From positions 1 to 61,479 of the forward strand of contig NZ_BBIS01000013.1 in the NCBI RefSeq assembly GCF_000730605.1: a stretch of DNA of 61,479 nucleotides. Direction: 5' to 3'. This stretch comes from Pseudomonas monteilii NBRC 103158 = DSM 14164 (GTDB lineage Bacteria; Pseudomonadota; Gammaproteobacteria; Pseudomonadales; Pseudomonadaceae). Shown here one piece after another: positions 17,081 through 25,143 of the stretch (positions are counted from its first letter, which is position 1; each line of letters begins with the position of its first letter). The translations under genes were made by a program, and so were the position numbers. A model generated the notes under the pieces. That model was not told where the DNA came from. It saw only the letters and a program-made list of their open reading frames with translations, and made no database searches.

Positions 17081-17119
17081 GGGCAACGTTTTTTATTGCT
17101 TACGACCTTGGAGATTTCC

Positions 17120-17446
17120 ATGAGCGACAAAATCAAACACGTCACCGACGCCAGCTTCGACGCCGACGTACTGCAGGCTCAAGGCCCGGTGCTGGTCGAC
17201 TACTGGGCTGAATGGTGCGGCCCATGCAAGATGATCGCTCCGGTTCTGGACGACATCGCTGCCACCTACGAGGGCAAACTGACCGTCGCCAAGCTGAACA
17301 TCGACGAGAACCAGGAAACCCCGGCCAAGCACGGCGTGCGTGGTATCCCGACGCTGATGCTGTTCAAGAACGGCAACGTCGAAGCCACCAAGGTTGGCGC
17401 TCTGTCCAAATCGCAGCTGGCGGCGTTCCTTGACGCCCACCTGTGA
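17120..17446 (+). CDS. trxA: Thioredoxin
   Basis: Thioredoxin 1, 108 residues, the general cytoplasmic protein disulfide reductase regenerated by TrxB. The active site WCGPC has Cys33 and Cys36; the cis-proline loop is GIPTLMLF, and the buried Asp27 lies in LVDYWA. The ATG at 17120 is preceded by TTGGAGA at proper spacing. It stands alone between ppx (divergent) and rho, as in other pseudomonads, and is closed by a strong terminator. Confidence 0.97.
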   Translation: MSDKIKHVTDASFDADVLQAQGPVLVDYWAEWCGPCKMIAPVLDDIAATYEGKLTVAKLNIDENQETPAKHGVRGIPTLMLFKNGNVEATKVGALSKSQLAAFLDAHL

Positions 17447-17450
17447 TGTG

Positions 17451-17482
17451 AAAAGGCCCCGCAAATGCGGGGCTTTTCTTTT
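17451..17482 (+). terminator. Rho-independent terminator of trxA
   Basis: Stem AAAAGGCCCCGC / GCGGGGCTTTT with loop AAAT, followed by CTTTTTC. Confidence 0.88.
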
Positions 17483-17541
17483 TCAGAGCACTAGACGCAG
17501 AAAAAAGCAAGTGTTACATTCGGCCTCGCACTGCTTTTCCA

Positions 17542-17673
17542 GTGCCCTCTACACGCCGTCGCCGAAGCATCCCTAATTCGAATCAGTACGCGATCCTGTC
17601 GCCATCTAGCGGCGCGGCCTCATTAAGCCAGAAGCTTAATTCTCCCTTCTTACATGATTACGTCACTCCCCTT
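17542..17673 (+). promoter_or_regulatory. rho leader, likely autoregulatory
   Basis: The leader of rho is pyrimidine-rich and carries a perfect 7-base stem ATTAAGC (17622-17628) / GCTTAAT (17634-17640), followed by TCTCCCTTCTTAC up to the start. The rho ATG has no purine-rich ribosome site. An open frame without stop runs through the leader in frame with rho. Rho genes elsewhere are controlled by Rho-dependent attenuation in the leader; the C/U-rich tract here fits a rut site. That link is inference. Confidence 0.45.
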
Positions 17674-18933
17674 ATGAACCTGACTGAACTCAAGCAAAAG
17701 CCGATTACCGATCTTTTGGAAATGGCCGAACAGATGGGCATCGAAAACATGGCCCGTTCGCGCAAACAGGACGTGATTTTCGCCCTGCTGAAGAAGCACG
17801 CGAAAAGCGGCGAAGAGATCTCGGGTGACGGCGTGCTGGAGATTCTCCAGGATGGTTTCGGTTTCCTGCGTTCGGCTGATGCGTCCTACCTGGCCGGCCC
17901 AGACGATATCTACGTCTCGCCTAGCCAGATCCGCCGTTTCAACCTGCGTACCGGCGACACCATCGTCGGCAAGATCCGCCCACCTAAGGAAGGGGAGCGT
18001 TACTTCGCCCTGCTGAAGGTCGACACCATCAACTTCGACCGCCCGGAAAACGCGAAGAACAAGATCCTGTTCGAAAACCTGACGCCGCTGTTCCCGAACA
18101 AGCGCCTGAAGATGGAGGCCGGTAACGGCTCCACCGAAGACCTGACCGGTCGCGTCATCGACCTGTGCGCCCCGATCGGCAAAGGCCAGCGTGGCCTGAT
18201 CGTTGCTCCGCCAAAAGCGGGCAAGACGATCATGCTGCAGAACATCGCGGCCAACATCACCCGTAACAACCCCGAGTGCCACCTGATCGTCCTGCTGATC
18301 GACGAGCGCCCGGAAGAAGTGACCGAAATGCAGCGCACCGTGCGCGGCGAAGTGGTTGCCTCCACCTTCGACGAGCCGCCAACCCGCCACGTGCAGGTTG
18401 CCGAAATGGTGATCGAAAAGGCCAAGCGCCTGGTCGAGCACAAGAAGGACGTGGTCATCCTGCTGGACTCCATCACCCGTCTGGCGCGTGCCTACAACAC
18501 CGTGATCCCGAGCTCCGGCAAGGTGCTGACCGGTGGTGTCGACGCCCACGCCCTGGAGAAGCCGAAGCGCTTCTTTGGTGCTGCGCGTAACATCGAGGAA
18601 GGCGGCTCGCTGACCATTATCGCCACCGCGCTGGTCGAAACCGGCTCGAAGATGGACGAAGTGATCTACGAAGAGTTCAAGGGCACCGGTAACATGGAGC
18701 TGCCACTGGACCGCCGCATCGCCGAGAAGCGCGTGTTCCCGGCCATCAACATCAACCGTTCCGGTACCCGCCGCGAAGAGTTGCTGACCGCCGACGACGA
18801 ACTGCAGCGCATGTGGATTCTGCGCAAGCTGCTGCATCCGATGGACGAAATCGCCGCCATCGAGTTCCTGGTCGACAAGCTCAAGCAGACCAAGACCAAC
18901 GACGAGTTCTTCTTGTCGATGAAGCGCAAGTAA
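17674..18933 (+). CDS. rho: Transcription termination factor Rho
   Basis: Rho is the hexameric RNA-dependent ATPase that ends transcription of untranslated RNA. The protein is 419 residues, the normal length. The N-terminal helix bundle ([19 protein letters not shown]) is followed by the cold-shock-like RNA-binding domain with GFGFLR and the '[16 protein letters not shown]' block. The ATPase domain has Walker A APPKAGKT with Lys184, Walker [17 protein letters not shown], the Q-loop '[10 protein letters not shown]' and the R-loop region. The start ATG at 17674 fits all family members although no Shine-Dalgarno is visible. A terminator follows at 18950. Confidence 0.97.
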   Translation: MNLTELKQKPITDLLEMAEQMGIENMARSRKQDVIFALLKKHAKSGEEISGDGVLEILQDGFGFLRSADASYLAGPDDIYVSPSQIRRFNLRTGDTIVGKIRPPKEGERYFALLKVDTINFDRPENAKNKILFENLTPLFPNKRLKMEAGNGSTEDLTGRVIDLCAPIGKGQRGLIVAPPKAGKTIMLQNIAANITRNNPECHLIVLLIDERPEEVTEMQRTVRGEVVASTFDEPPTRHVQVAEMVIEKAKRLVEHKKDVVILLDSITRLARAYNTVIPSSGKVLTGGVDAHALEKPKRFFGAARNIEEGGSLTIIATALVETGSKMDEVIYEEFKGTGNMELPLDRRIAEKRVFPAININRSGTRREELLTADDELQRMWILRKLLHPMDEIAAIEFLVDKLKQTKTNDEFFLSMKRK

Positions 18934-18949
18934 CATCGTCGTACCACGC

Positions 18950-18975
18950 AAAAGCCGGGGAAACCCGGCTTTTTG
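18950..18975 (+). terminator. Rho-independent terminator after rho
   Basis: Stem AAAAGCCGGG (18950-18959) / CCCGGCTTTT (18964-18973), loop GAAA, ending in T residues. Confidence 0.88.
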
Positions 18976-19056
18976 CTATCTGTACTTTGGCTATTGCGGC
19001 CCTATCGGCGCTACACTCTGCACCCCCGACCGATACGGCCAACACGAGGCTCATGC

Positions 19057-20523
19057 ATGCAGTATCGCGACTTGCGCGACTTCATCCGTGGCCTGGAGCA
19101 GCGCGGCGAACTCAAGCGCATCCAGGTTCCGATTTCCCCCGTTCTGGAAATGACCGAGGTCTGCGACCGCACCTTGCGTGCCAAGGGCCCGGCGTTGCTG
19201 TTCGAAAAGCCCACCGGCTTCGACATCCCGGTACTCGGTAACCTGTTCGGTACGCCAGAGCGCGTGGCCATGGGCATGGGCGCCGAGTCGGTCGACGAAC
19301 TGCGCGAGATCGGCAAGCTGCTGGCGTTCCTCAAGGAACCCGAGCCGCCGAAGGGCCTGAAGGATGCCTGGTCCAAGCTGCCGATCTTCAAGAAGGTCGT
19401 CTCCATGGCGCCGAAGGTGGTCAAGGACGCGGTGTGCCAGGAAGTGGTGGTCGAAGGTGACGATGTCGACCTCGGCGCGCTGCCGATCCAGCACTGCTGG
19501 CCCGGCGACGTGGCGCCGCTGATCACCTGGGGCCTTACCGTTACCCGTGGCCCGAACAAGGACCGCCAGAACCTAGGCATCTACCGCCAGCAGGTCATCG
19601 GCCGCAACAAGGTCATCATGCGCTGGCTCAGCCACCGTGGTGGCGCCCTGGACTACCGCGAGTGGTGCGAGAAAAACCCCGGCCAGCCGTTCCCGGTTGC
19701 CGTGGCGCTGGGCGCTGACCCGGCGACCATCCTTGGTGCCGTGACCCCGGTACCGGACACCCTCTCCGAGTACGCCTTCGCTGGCCTGCTGCGCGGTAAC
19801 CGCACCGAGCTGGTCAAATGCCGTGGCAGCAACCTTCAGGTGCCGGCCACCGCCGAAATCATCCTGGAAGGTGTGATTCACCCGGGCGAAATGGCCCCGG
19901 AAGGCCCGTACGGCGACCACACCGGCTACTACAACGAAGTGGACAGCTTCCCGGTGTTCACCGTCGAGCGCATCACTCACCGGCAGAAACCGATCTACCA
20001 CAGCACCTACACCGGCCGGCCGCCAGATGAGCCGGCAATCCTCGGTGTGGCGTTGAACGAAGTGTTCGTGCCGATCCTGCAGAAGCAGTTCCCGGAAATC
20101 ACCGACTTCTACCTGCCGCCGGAAGGCTGCTCGTACCGTATGGCGGTGGTGACCATGAAGAAGCAGTACCCAGGCCACGCCAAGCGCGTGATGCTGGGTG
20201 TGTGGTCGTTCCTGCGACAGTTCATGTACACCAAGTTCGTTATTGTGACCGATGACGATATCAACGCCCGTGACTGGAACGATGTGATCTGGGCCATTAC
20301 CACGCGCATGGACCCCAAGCGTGATACGGTGATGATCGACAACACGCCGATCGACTACCTGGACTTCGCGTCGCCGGTATCGGGGCTGGGGTCGAAGATG
20401 GGCCTGGACGCCACGCACAAGTGGCCGGGCGAGACTACACGCGAATGGGGACGGGTCATCGTCAAGGACGAAGCCGTCACCCGCCGTATCGATGAGCTGT
20501 GGGATCAGTTGGGAATAGATTGA
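19057..20523 (+). CDS. ubiD: UbiD 4-hydroxy-3-polyprenylbenzoate decarboxylase
   Basis: UbiD decarboxylates octaprenyl-hydroxybenzoate in ubiquinone synthesis, using prenylated FMN supplied by UbiX. The 488-residue length is typical. Family blocks include the N-terminal '[20 protein letters not shown]', '[15 protein letters not shown]', the prFMN-site region '[20 protein letters not shown]', and the catalytic acidic segment '[17 protein letters not shown]' with its Glu residues. I chose the ATG at 19057 because MQYRDLRDF is the canonical start. The stop shares a base with the next gene, so translation is coupled to the ferredoxin-reductase fusion. Confidence 0.96.
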   Translation: MQYRDLRDFIRGLEQRGELKRIQVPISPVLEMTEVCDRTLRAKGPALLFEKPTGFDIPVLGNLFGTPERVAMGMGAESVDELREIGKLLAFLKEPEPPKGLKDAWSKLPIFKKVVSMAPKVVKDAVCQEVVVEGDDVDLGALPIQHCWPGDVAPLITWGLTVTRGPNKDRQNLGIYRQQVIGRNKVIMRWLSHRGGALDYREWCEKNPGQPFPVAVALGADPATILGAVTPVPDTLSEYAFAGLLRGNRTELVKCRGSNLQVPATAEIILEGVIHPGEMAPEGPYGDHTGYYNEVDSFPVFTVERITHRQKPIYHSTYTGRPPDEPAILGVALNEVFVPILQKQFPEITDFYLPPEGCSYRMAVVTMKKQYPGHAKRVMLGVWSFLRQFMYTKFVIVTDDDINARDWNDVIWAITTRMDPKRDTVMIDNTPIDYLDFASPVSGLGSKMGLDATHKWPGETTREWGRVIVKDEAVTRRIDELWDQLGID

Positions 20524-21491
20524 TGCAGGTAACGTTGCAGCCGTCCGGGGCGGTGCTGGCGCTCGAACCCGGGGAACGGATCCTGGATGGAGCGCGGCGG
20601 CTGGGCTATGACTGCCCGAACAGCTGCCGCAATGGCAATTGCCATGTCTGCGCCGCGTTGTTGGTCGAAGGCCGGGTACGGCAGGACGGCGAAGTCCGCG
20701 ACCATGGCGAGTTGTTCACCTGCATTGCCGAACCGCTGGAGGACTGTGTGTTGCTCTGGGACGGTGTGCTCGCCCTGGGCGAGCTGCCAGTGCGCAAACT
20801 GGCGTGCAGCGTCAGTGAGTGCGTCGACGTCGGTGGCGACGTGTGGCGGGTGCGTTTGCGCGCGCCAGCCGGCAAGCCGCCGCGTTACCACGCCGGGCAG
20901 TACCTGATGATCGAGCGCGAGGGCGGCAAGCAGGCGGCCTTCTCGCTGGCCTCCGCGCCTCACGCTGGTCGTGAGCTGGAGCTGCATGTGCTGGCGCGTG
21001 AGCCCAGTGCGCTGCAACTGATCGAGCAACTCAAGCGTGACGGTTTGGCGCGCATCGAAATGCCGTTCGGCGACACTCATCTGGCCGAGCTGCCGGATGG
21101 GCCGCTGGTGCTGATCGCCGCGGGTACCGGCATGGGTCAGATGCACAGCCTGGTCGAGCATTGCCGGGCCAAGGGCTTCAAGCACCCAGTGCACCTTTAC
21201 TGGGGCGTGCGCAGGCCCGAAGACTTCTACCAGATCGAGCACTGGGATGAATGGCAGCGTCTGCCCAACCTGTTCCTGCATCAGGTTGTCAGCGACCTGT
21301 GCGGCTGGGAAGGCCGTTGCGGCATGTTGCACGAGGCGGTTTGCGAGGACATTGCCGACCTCAACACCGTGTATGTGTATGCCAGTGGTTCCCCAAACAT
21401 GATCTACGCCACCCTCGATGCCCTGGTCGAAGCCGGCATGGATGCACACCGCATGCGTGCGGATGTGTTTGCCTACGCACCGCGCGGTTAA
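20523..21491 (+). CDS. Ferredoxin-flavin oxidoreductase fusion (CDP-6-deoxy-delta-3,4-glucoseen reductase-like)
   Basis: A 322-residue electron-transfer protein: an N-terminal plant-type [2Fe-2S] domain (residues 1-90) with the Cys ligands in CPNSCRNGNCHVC and a later FTC, then an FAD domain with 'YHAGQYLMIE' and 'FSLASAPH', then an NAD(P)H domain with 'LVLIAAGTGMGQMHSLVEHC' and the C-terminal 'VYVYASGSPNMIY'. Such proteins are often named CDP-6-deoxy-delta-3,4-glucoseen reductase, a name from sugar pathways. The 1-base overlap with ubiD recalls ubiD-fre in E. coli, where Fre is a flavin reductase. A role in reducing flavin or iron near ubiquinone synthesis is plausible but inferred. Confidence 0.85.
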   Translation: MQVTLQPSGAVLALEPGERILDGARRLGYDCPNSCRNGNCHVCAALLVEGRVRQDGEVRDHGELFTCIAEPLEDCVLLWDGVLALGELPVRKLACSVSECVDVGGDVWRVRLRAPAGKPPRYHAGQYLMIEREGGKQAAFSLASAPHAGRELELHVLAREPSALQLIEQLKRDGLARIEMPFGDTHLAELPDGPLVLIAAGTGMGQMHSLVEHCRAKGFKHPVHLYWGVRRPEDFYQIEHWDEWQRLPNLFLHQVVSDLCGWEGRCGMLHEAVCEDIADLNTVYVYASGSPNMIYATLDALVEAGMDAHRMRADVFAYAPRG

Positions 21492-21517
21492 TAACCGAAG
21501 TTTGAAAGTGTGGGTAT

Positions 21518-21543
21518 AAGGCGGTAATTGTTACCGCCTTGGC
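21518..21543 (+). terminator. Hairpin after the ubiD operon
   Basis: Perfect 10-base stem AAGGCGGTAA (21518-21527) / TTACCGCCTT (21531-21540) with loop TTG, 27 bases after the stop. There is no long T run, so it may rather stabilise the mRNA end. Confidence 0.6.
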
Positions 21544-21737
21544 TAATAACTTTCACCGCTGTTGAAACAGTACTCCCCAGTCGTCGGAACCGCGCATGAA
21601 ACACTGACGCGAGGGCTTGAGTATTCCTGCCGTTCTGGCCTATGGTTACTGCAAGCGCCCTTGGTATAGAGGCCTTGGGCCGCTGCGTAATCGAATCTCG
21701 CTACATCCGTAGTTCACGGGGATAATGGCGGCAGCTT

Positions 21738-22388
21738 ATGTCGGCACTTGAAAGTATGTCCTGGGAAGTTTCATATCCTCCGGCACTCGACTTTGGTCAG
21801 CAACATACTCACGACCAGTTGTTCAACTCGATGAAGACGACCATGTCGCGCCATCAGGGTGGGCCAGTGTGGTTGTTTGCCTATGGTTCATTGATCTGGC
21901 GGCCGGAATGCAATTCGGTAGAACGCCAGCGCGCGCGGGTGCACGGTTACCATCGGGGCTTGTACCTGTGGTCGCACGAACACCGCGGTACCCCGGAAAC
22001 TCCCGGGCTGGTGTTTGGCCTGGACCGTGGCGGTTCCTGTAGCGGCTTTGCCTACCGGCTGGATGAAAGCAACCTGGACGACTCGCTGATGGCCCTGTGG
22101 CAGCGCGAGATGCCGTACCCGGCATACCGACCGCACTGGCTCACCTGCCGGCTGGGCGATGGTAGCAAGGTGCAGGCTTTAGGCTTTGTGCTGGAGCGGC
22201 ATTTGCCGTGCTATGCGGGGAACTTGCCAGATACCTTGCTCAGCCAGATTCTGGCCAGTGCCAAGGGGCGTTATGGCACCACGCGGGACTACGTGGAGCA
22301 GACGTTGAATGCCTTGCGCAGCCACCAGATGCCCGATCGTAACCTGGAGGCGCGGTTTCGACGCTGTCATAACCTGCGGGAAGTCTGA
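21738..22388 (+). CDS. ChaC-type gamma-glutamylcyclotransferase
   Basis: A 216-residue protein of the ChaC family, which cleaves glutathione to 5-oxoproline and Cys-Gly in the cytosol. The substrate loop VWLFAYGSLIWRP begins near residue 44, and the catalytic Glu lies in LWQREMPYPAYRP. The 'GLVFGLDRGGSCSGFAYRL' strand pair is also typical. About 40 residues precede the fold; a start at the Met before SRHQGGPVW (21843) is possible, but a longer form is kept because the upstream frame is open and starts with ATG. It stands alone, followed by a hairpin and the convergent quinone reductase. Confidence 0.85.
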   Translation: MSALESMSWEVSYPPALDFGQQHTHDQLFNSMKTTMSRHQGGPVWLFAYGSLIWRPECNSVERQRARVHGYHRGLYLWSHEHRGTPETPGLVFGLDRGGSCSGFAYRLDESNLDDSLMALWQREMPYPAYRPHWLTCRLGDGSKVQALGFVLERHLPCYAGNLPDTLLSQILASAKGRYGTTRDYVEQTLNALRSHQMPDRNLEARFRRCHNLREV

Positions 22389-22394
22389 GCTTTT

Positions 22395-22413
22395 GGGGCC
22401 GCTGTGCGGCCCC
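22395..22413. terminator. GC-rich hairpin between convergent genes
   Basis: Perfect stem GGGGCCGC / GCGGCCCC, loop TGT, preceded by TTTT on the plus strand, which is AAAA/T run for the opposite orientation. Same stem as at 6827 and 36107. Confidence 0.65.
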
Positions 22414-22420
22414 AGAATAA

Positions 22421-23398
22421 TCAGTGCATCTGCACCACCAACTTACCCACAGCCTGCCGCTGCCCCAACTTCTCGATGGCAGCCCCAGCCTCAGCCAGTG
22501 GATAAGTCTGCGACACCAGCGGTTTCAACTTGCCCTCGGCATGCCAGGCAAACAGCTGCTTGAAGTTAGCCGTATTGTCTTCCGGCTGGCGCTGTGCAAA
22601 CGCCCCCCAGAACACCCCCAGCACTGCCGCGCCCTTGAGCAACACCAGGTTGGCCGCCAACTGCGGGATGGTCCCGCTGGCAAAGCCCACCACCAGCAGC
22701 CGGCCATTCCAGGCTAGCCCGCGCACGGCCTGCTCGAACAGCTCACCACCGACCGGGTCGTAGATGACATCCACACCCTGGCCACCGGTCAGCCGCTTGA
22801 TCTCGTCGCGCAGGCTGGCCTGGCTATAGTCGATCAGCTCATCCGCCCCGGCCGCCTTGGCCACGGCCAGTTTCTCGGCACTGCTGGCCGCCGCGATCAC
22901 CCGTGCACCCATGGCCTTGCCGATTTCCACTGCCGCCAGCCCAACACCGCCGGAAGCGCCCAACACCAGCAGGGTTTCACCTGCTTGCAGTTGGCCACGC
23001 TGGCGCAGGGCGTGCATGGAGGTGCCGTAGGTCATGCCGAATGCCGCAGCGGTGGTGAAGTCCATGCTCGCCGGGATCGGCAGTACGTTGTAGAACGGCA
23101 CCGCTACCTGTTCGGCGAACGCGCCCCAGCCGGTCAGCGCCATGACCCGGTCACCCACCTTGAACGCACCGGCCTTTTCTCCGACCGCAGCCACCACGCC
23201 CGCTGCTTCGCCACCCGGCGAGAATGGCAGCGGCGGCTGGAACTGGTACTTGCCTTCGATGATCAGGGTGTCGGGGAAGTTGACCCCGGCGGCCTGCACA
23301 TCCAGCAGGATCTCGTTCTTCTTCGGCAGCGGGCTGGCCACGTCTTCCAGCACCAGGTTGCGCGCCGGGCCCAGGGTTTTGCACAACACAGCTTTCAT
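22421..23398 (-). CDS. NADPH:quinone oxidoreductase family (zinc-free MDR)
   Basis: A 325-residue medium-chain reductase of the Qor/zeta-crystallin type, reducing quinones or enones with NADPH. The N-terminal GroES-like domain (MKAVLCKTLG...) has 'AAGVNFPDTLIIEGKYQF'. The Rossmann domain carries ETLLVLGASGGVGLAAVEIGK with the nucleotide-binding glycines, then 'VDVIYDPVGGELFEQAVRGLAW'. No zinc ligands are seen. I chose the ATG at 23398 with AAAGGAA about 8 bases upstream; the open frame continues upstream without a plausible start. The physiological substrate is not evident. Confidence 0.9.
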   Translation of the reverse strand: MKAVLCKTLGPARNLVLEDVASPLPKKNEILLDVQAAGVNFPDTLIIEGKYQFQPPLPFSPGGEAAGVVAAVGEKAGAFKVGDRVMALTGWGAFAEQVAVPFYNVLPIPASMDFTTAAAFGMTYGTSMHALRQRGQLQAGETLLVLGASGGVGLAAVEIGKAMGARVIAAASSAEKLAVAKAAGADELIDYSQASLRDEIKRLTGGQGVDVIYDPVGGELFEQAVRGLAWNGRLLVVGFASGTIPQLAANLVLLKGAAVLGVFWGAFAQRQPEDNTANFKQLFAWHAEGKLKPLVSQTYPLAEAGAAIEKLGQRQAVGKLVVQMH

Positions 23399-23567
23399 CG
23401 GGGCTATTCCTTTGCGGGTAGTGGCCGATAAGTGTAGGAGGGCCACCTGCCGGGTCAACGAGCATGGCCCGCCCTGATGTGCAGGCATAAGTGCCGGCAT
23501 AAGCCCGGGCTTGGGTTTGAGCGGTGTGCTGGGTAAGCTGGCGCCAACTGTATTGAGGAGCGAATTC

Positions 23568-23972
23568 GTGAAAGCGTGGATCTTGATGGTATTGGCGCTG
23601 CTGCTGCCGGCTGCGGCCATGGCCGAAGAAGCTAAGGAAGGGGCGCCCAAGGTCGCCTACATCAGCCTGAGCCCGCCCTTTGTCGGCAACTATGCCCTCG
23701 ACGGCGGCCCACGGCTGCGTGTGTACAAGGCCGATGTGGCCCTACGCGTGACGGGCGATGAAGCCGCCAAGGCGGTGCAGCACCATGAACCGCTGATCCG
23801 CAACCAGCTGGTGGCACTGTTCACCCAGCAGACGGTGGACAGCATGAGCAACGTCGAAGCCAAGGAACACCTGCGTCAGGAGGCGCTGAAGCAGGTGCAG
23901 CAGGTGCTGGAAGCAGAAGAGGGCAAGCCGATTGTTGAAGACTTGCTGTTCAACAACCTGATCGTGCAGTGA
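23568..23972 (+). CDS. FliL-like exported protein
   Basis: A 134-residue protein with a signal peptide (VKAWILMVLALLLPAAAMA) and a C-terminal domain like that of the flagellar stator-associated FliL: 'AYISLSPPFVGNYALDGGPRLRVYKADVALRV', an extended helix, and 'VEDLLFNNLIVQ' at the end, matching the FliL pattern. I chose GTG at 23568 because GAGGAG lies 7 bases ahead. No flagellar gene is near, so it is a stand-alone FliL paralogue, known in pseudomonads; it may act in the periplasm or be anchored by an uncleaved signal. A role with stators is inference. Confidence 0.78.
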   Translation: MKAWILMVLALLLPAAAMAEEAKEGAPKVAYISLSPPFVGNYALDGGPRLRVYKADVALRVTGDEAAKAVQHHEPLIRNQLVALFTQQTVDSMSNVEAKEHLRQEALKQVQQVLEAEEGKPIVEDLLFNNLIVQ

Positions 23973-23977
23973 TCAAT

Positions 23978-24005
23978 TGTGGGAGCGGGCGTGTCCGCTC
24001 CCACA
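23978..24005. repeat. REP-like inverted repeat
   Basis: TGTGGGAGCGG (23978-23988) pairs with CCGCTCCCACA (23995-24005) around a 6-base loop. It combines two halves of the REP sequence and lies between the FliL-like gene and the convergent exporter operon, where it could act as a bidirectional terminator. Confidence 0.75.
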
Positions 24006-24029
24006 GATGCCTCCACGGTGCCTGCGTTA

Positions 24030-25142
24030 TCAGGACGCCAGGCTCCGACGAAACCGCGCCAGCGCCACGCTGAAGAACACCAGGCCGATCAGGCCCAGCG
24101 CCAGGATATCCGGCCATACCACCGCCCAGCCTGCATCCCGGAACAGGATCGCAGCCCCCAGGCTGACGAAGTGCGTCGACGGCGAGCCCTGCATCACCCA
24201 CTGTAACCACTGCGGCATGCTGTCCAGCGGTGTGCTGCCGCCTGACAGCAACAGCATCGGGATGATCACCGGGATCGCCAGCAGGCCGAACTGCGGTGTC
24301 GAGCGCGCCAGGGTGGCGAGGAAGATGCCCAGCGCGGTACTGGCGAACAGGTACAGCGCCGTCACGGCCAGGAACAGCCCCATCGAGCCGGACAACGGCA
24401 CGCCCAGCGCACCTTTCACCACCACCACCAGCGAAATCCACGTGCAGATCACCACTACCAGCGCGTTGCTGCCAATCTTCGCCAGCATGATTTCCAGTGC
24501 CGTCAGCGGCAGCACCAGCAGGTGGTCGAGGGTGCCGTGCTCACGCTCACGCAGCAGCGCGGTGCCGGTGAGGATGATCGCCAGAATGGTGATGTTGTTG
24601 ACGATCTGGATCACCGCCAGAAACCAACCGCCCTCCAGGTTGGGGTTGAACAGCGCTTTGGGGTTGATCAGCACTGGGCTTTGCACATTGCCGCGTTGGC
24701 TGTAGTCGAGCAGTTCACGCTCGAAGATGCGGCCGATATAGCCAGCGCCCATGAACGCCTGGCTCATGGCCGTGGCATCGACATTGATCTGCAACTCCGG
24801 CGAACGCCCGGCCAACAGGTCGCTCTGGAAATTCACCGGCACATTGATCACGAAGGTGTACTGGCCGCTGTCCATGGCCTGGTCCAGGTGCTCCGGTGCC
24901 AGCGGCACGGCGGGCTGGAACTCGGGCGGTTGCAAGGCTTCGCTAAGCTTGCGTGAGAGCAGGCTGTGGTCTTCGTCCACCACCGCGACGCTGGCGTTGT
25001 GCACGCCGATCACCGAGCCGGCTGCCGGCATGTAGATCGCCACGCTGAAGGCATACAGCAGGAACAGCAGCAGGACGCTGTCGTGGCGCAGGCTGGTCAG
25101 TTCTTTCAGGCCCAGGCGCAGGGTGTGGTTCAGGCGCGACAT
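24030..25142 (-). CDS. ABC-2 type exporter permease (YhhJ-like)
   Basis: A 370-residue ABC-2 membrane protein. A first transmembrane helix (about residues 22-42) is followed by a large extracytoplasmic domain (45-170) and then five hydrophobic helices to the end, with the conserved 'LLREREHGTLDHLLVLPLTALEIMLAKI' coupling region. It starts 2 bases after the stop of the double-ATPase gene, so HlyD adaptor, ATPase fusion and this permease form one operon, like yhiI-rbbA-yhhJ of E. coli. The substrate is unknown; related systems export drugs or hydrophobic compounds. Confidence 0.88.
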   Translation of the reverse strand: MSRLNHTLRLGLKELTSLRHDSVLLLFLLYAFSVAIYMPAAGSVIGVHNASVAVVDEDHSLLSRKLSEALQPPEFQPAVPLAPEHLDQAMDSGQYTFVINVPVNFQSDLLAGRSPELQINVDATAMSQAFMGAGYIGRIFERELLDYSQRGNVQSPVLINPKALFNPNLEGGWFLAVIQIVNNITILAIILTGTALLREREHGTLDHLLVLPLTALEIMLAKIGSNALVVVICTWISLVVVVKGALGVPLSGSMGLFLAVTALYLFASTALGIFLATLARSTPQFGLLAIPVIIPMLLLSGGSTPLDSMPQWLQWVMQGSPSTHFVSLGAAILFRDAGWAVVWPDILALGLIGLVFFSVALARFRRSLAS

Positions 25143-25143
25143 G

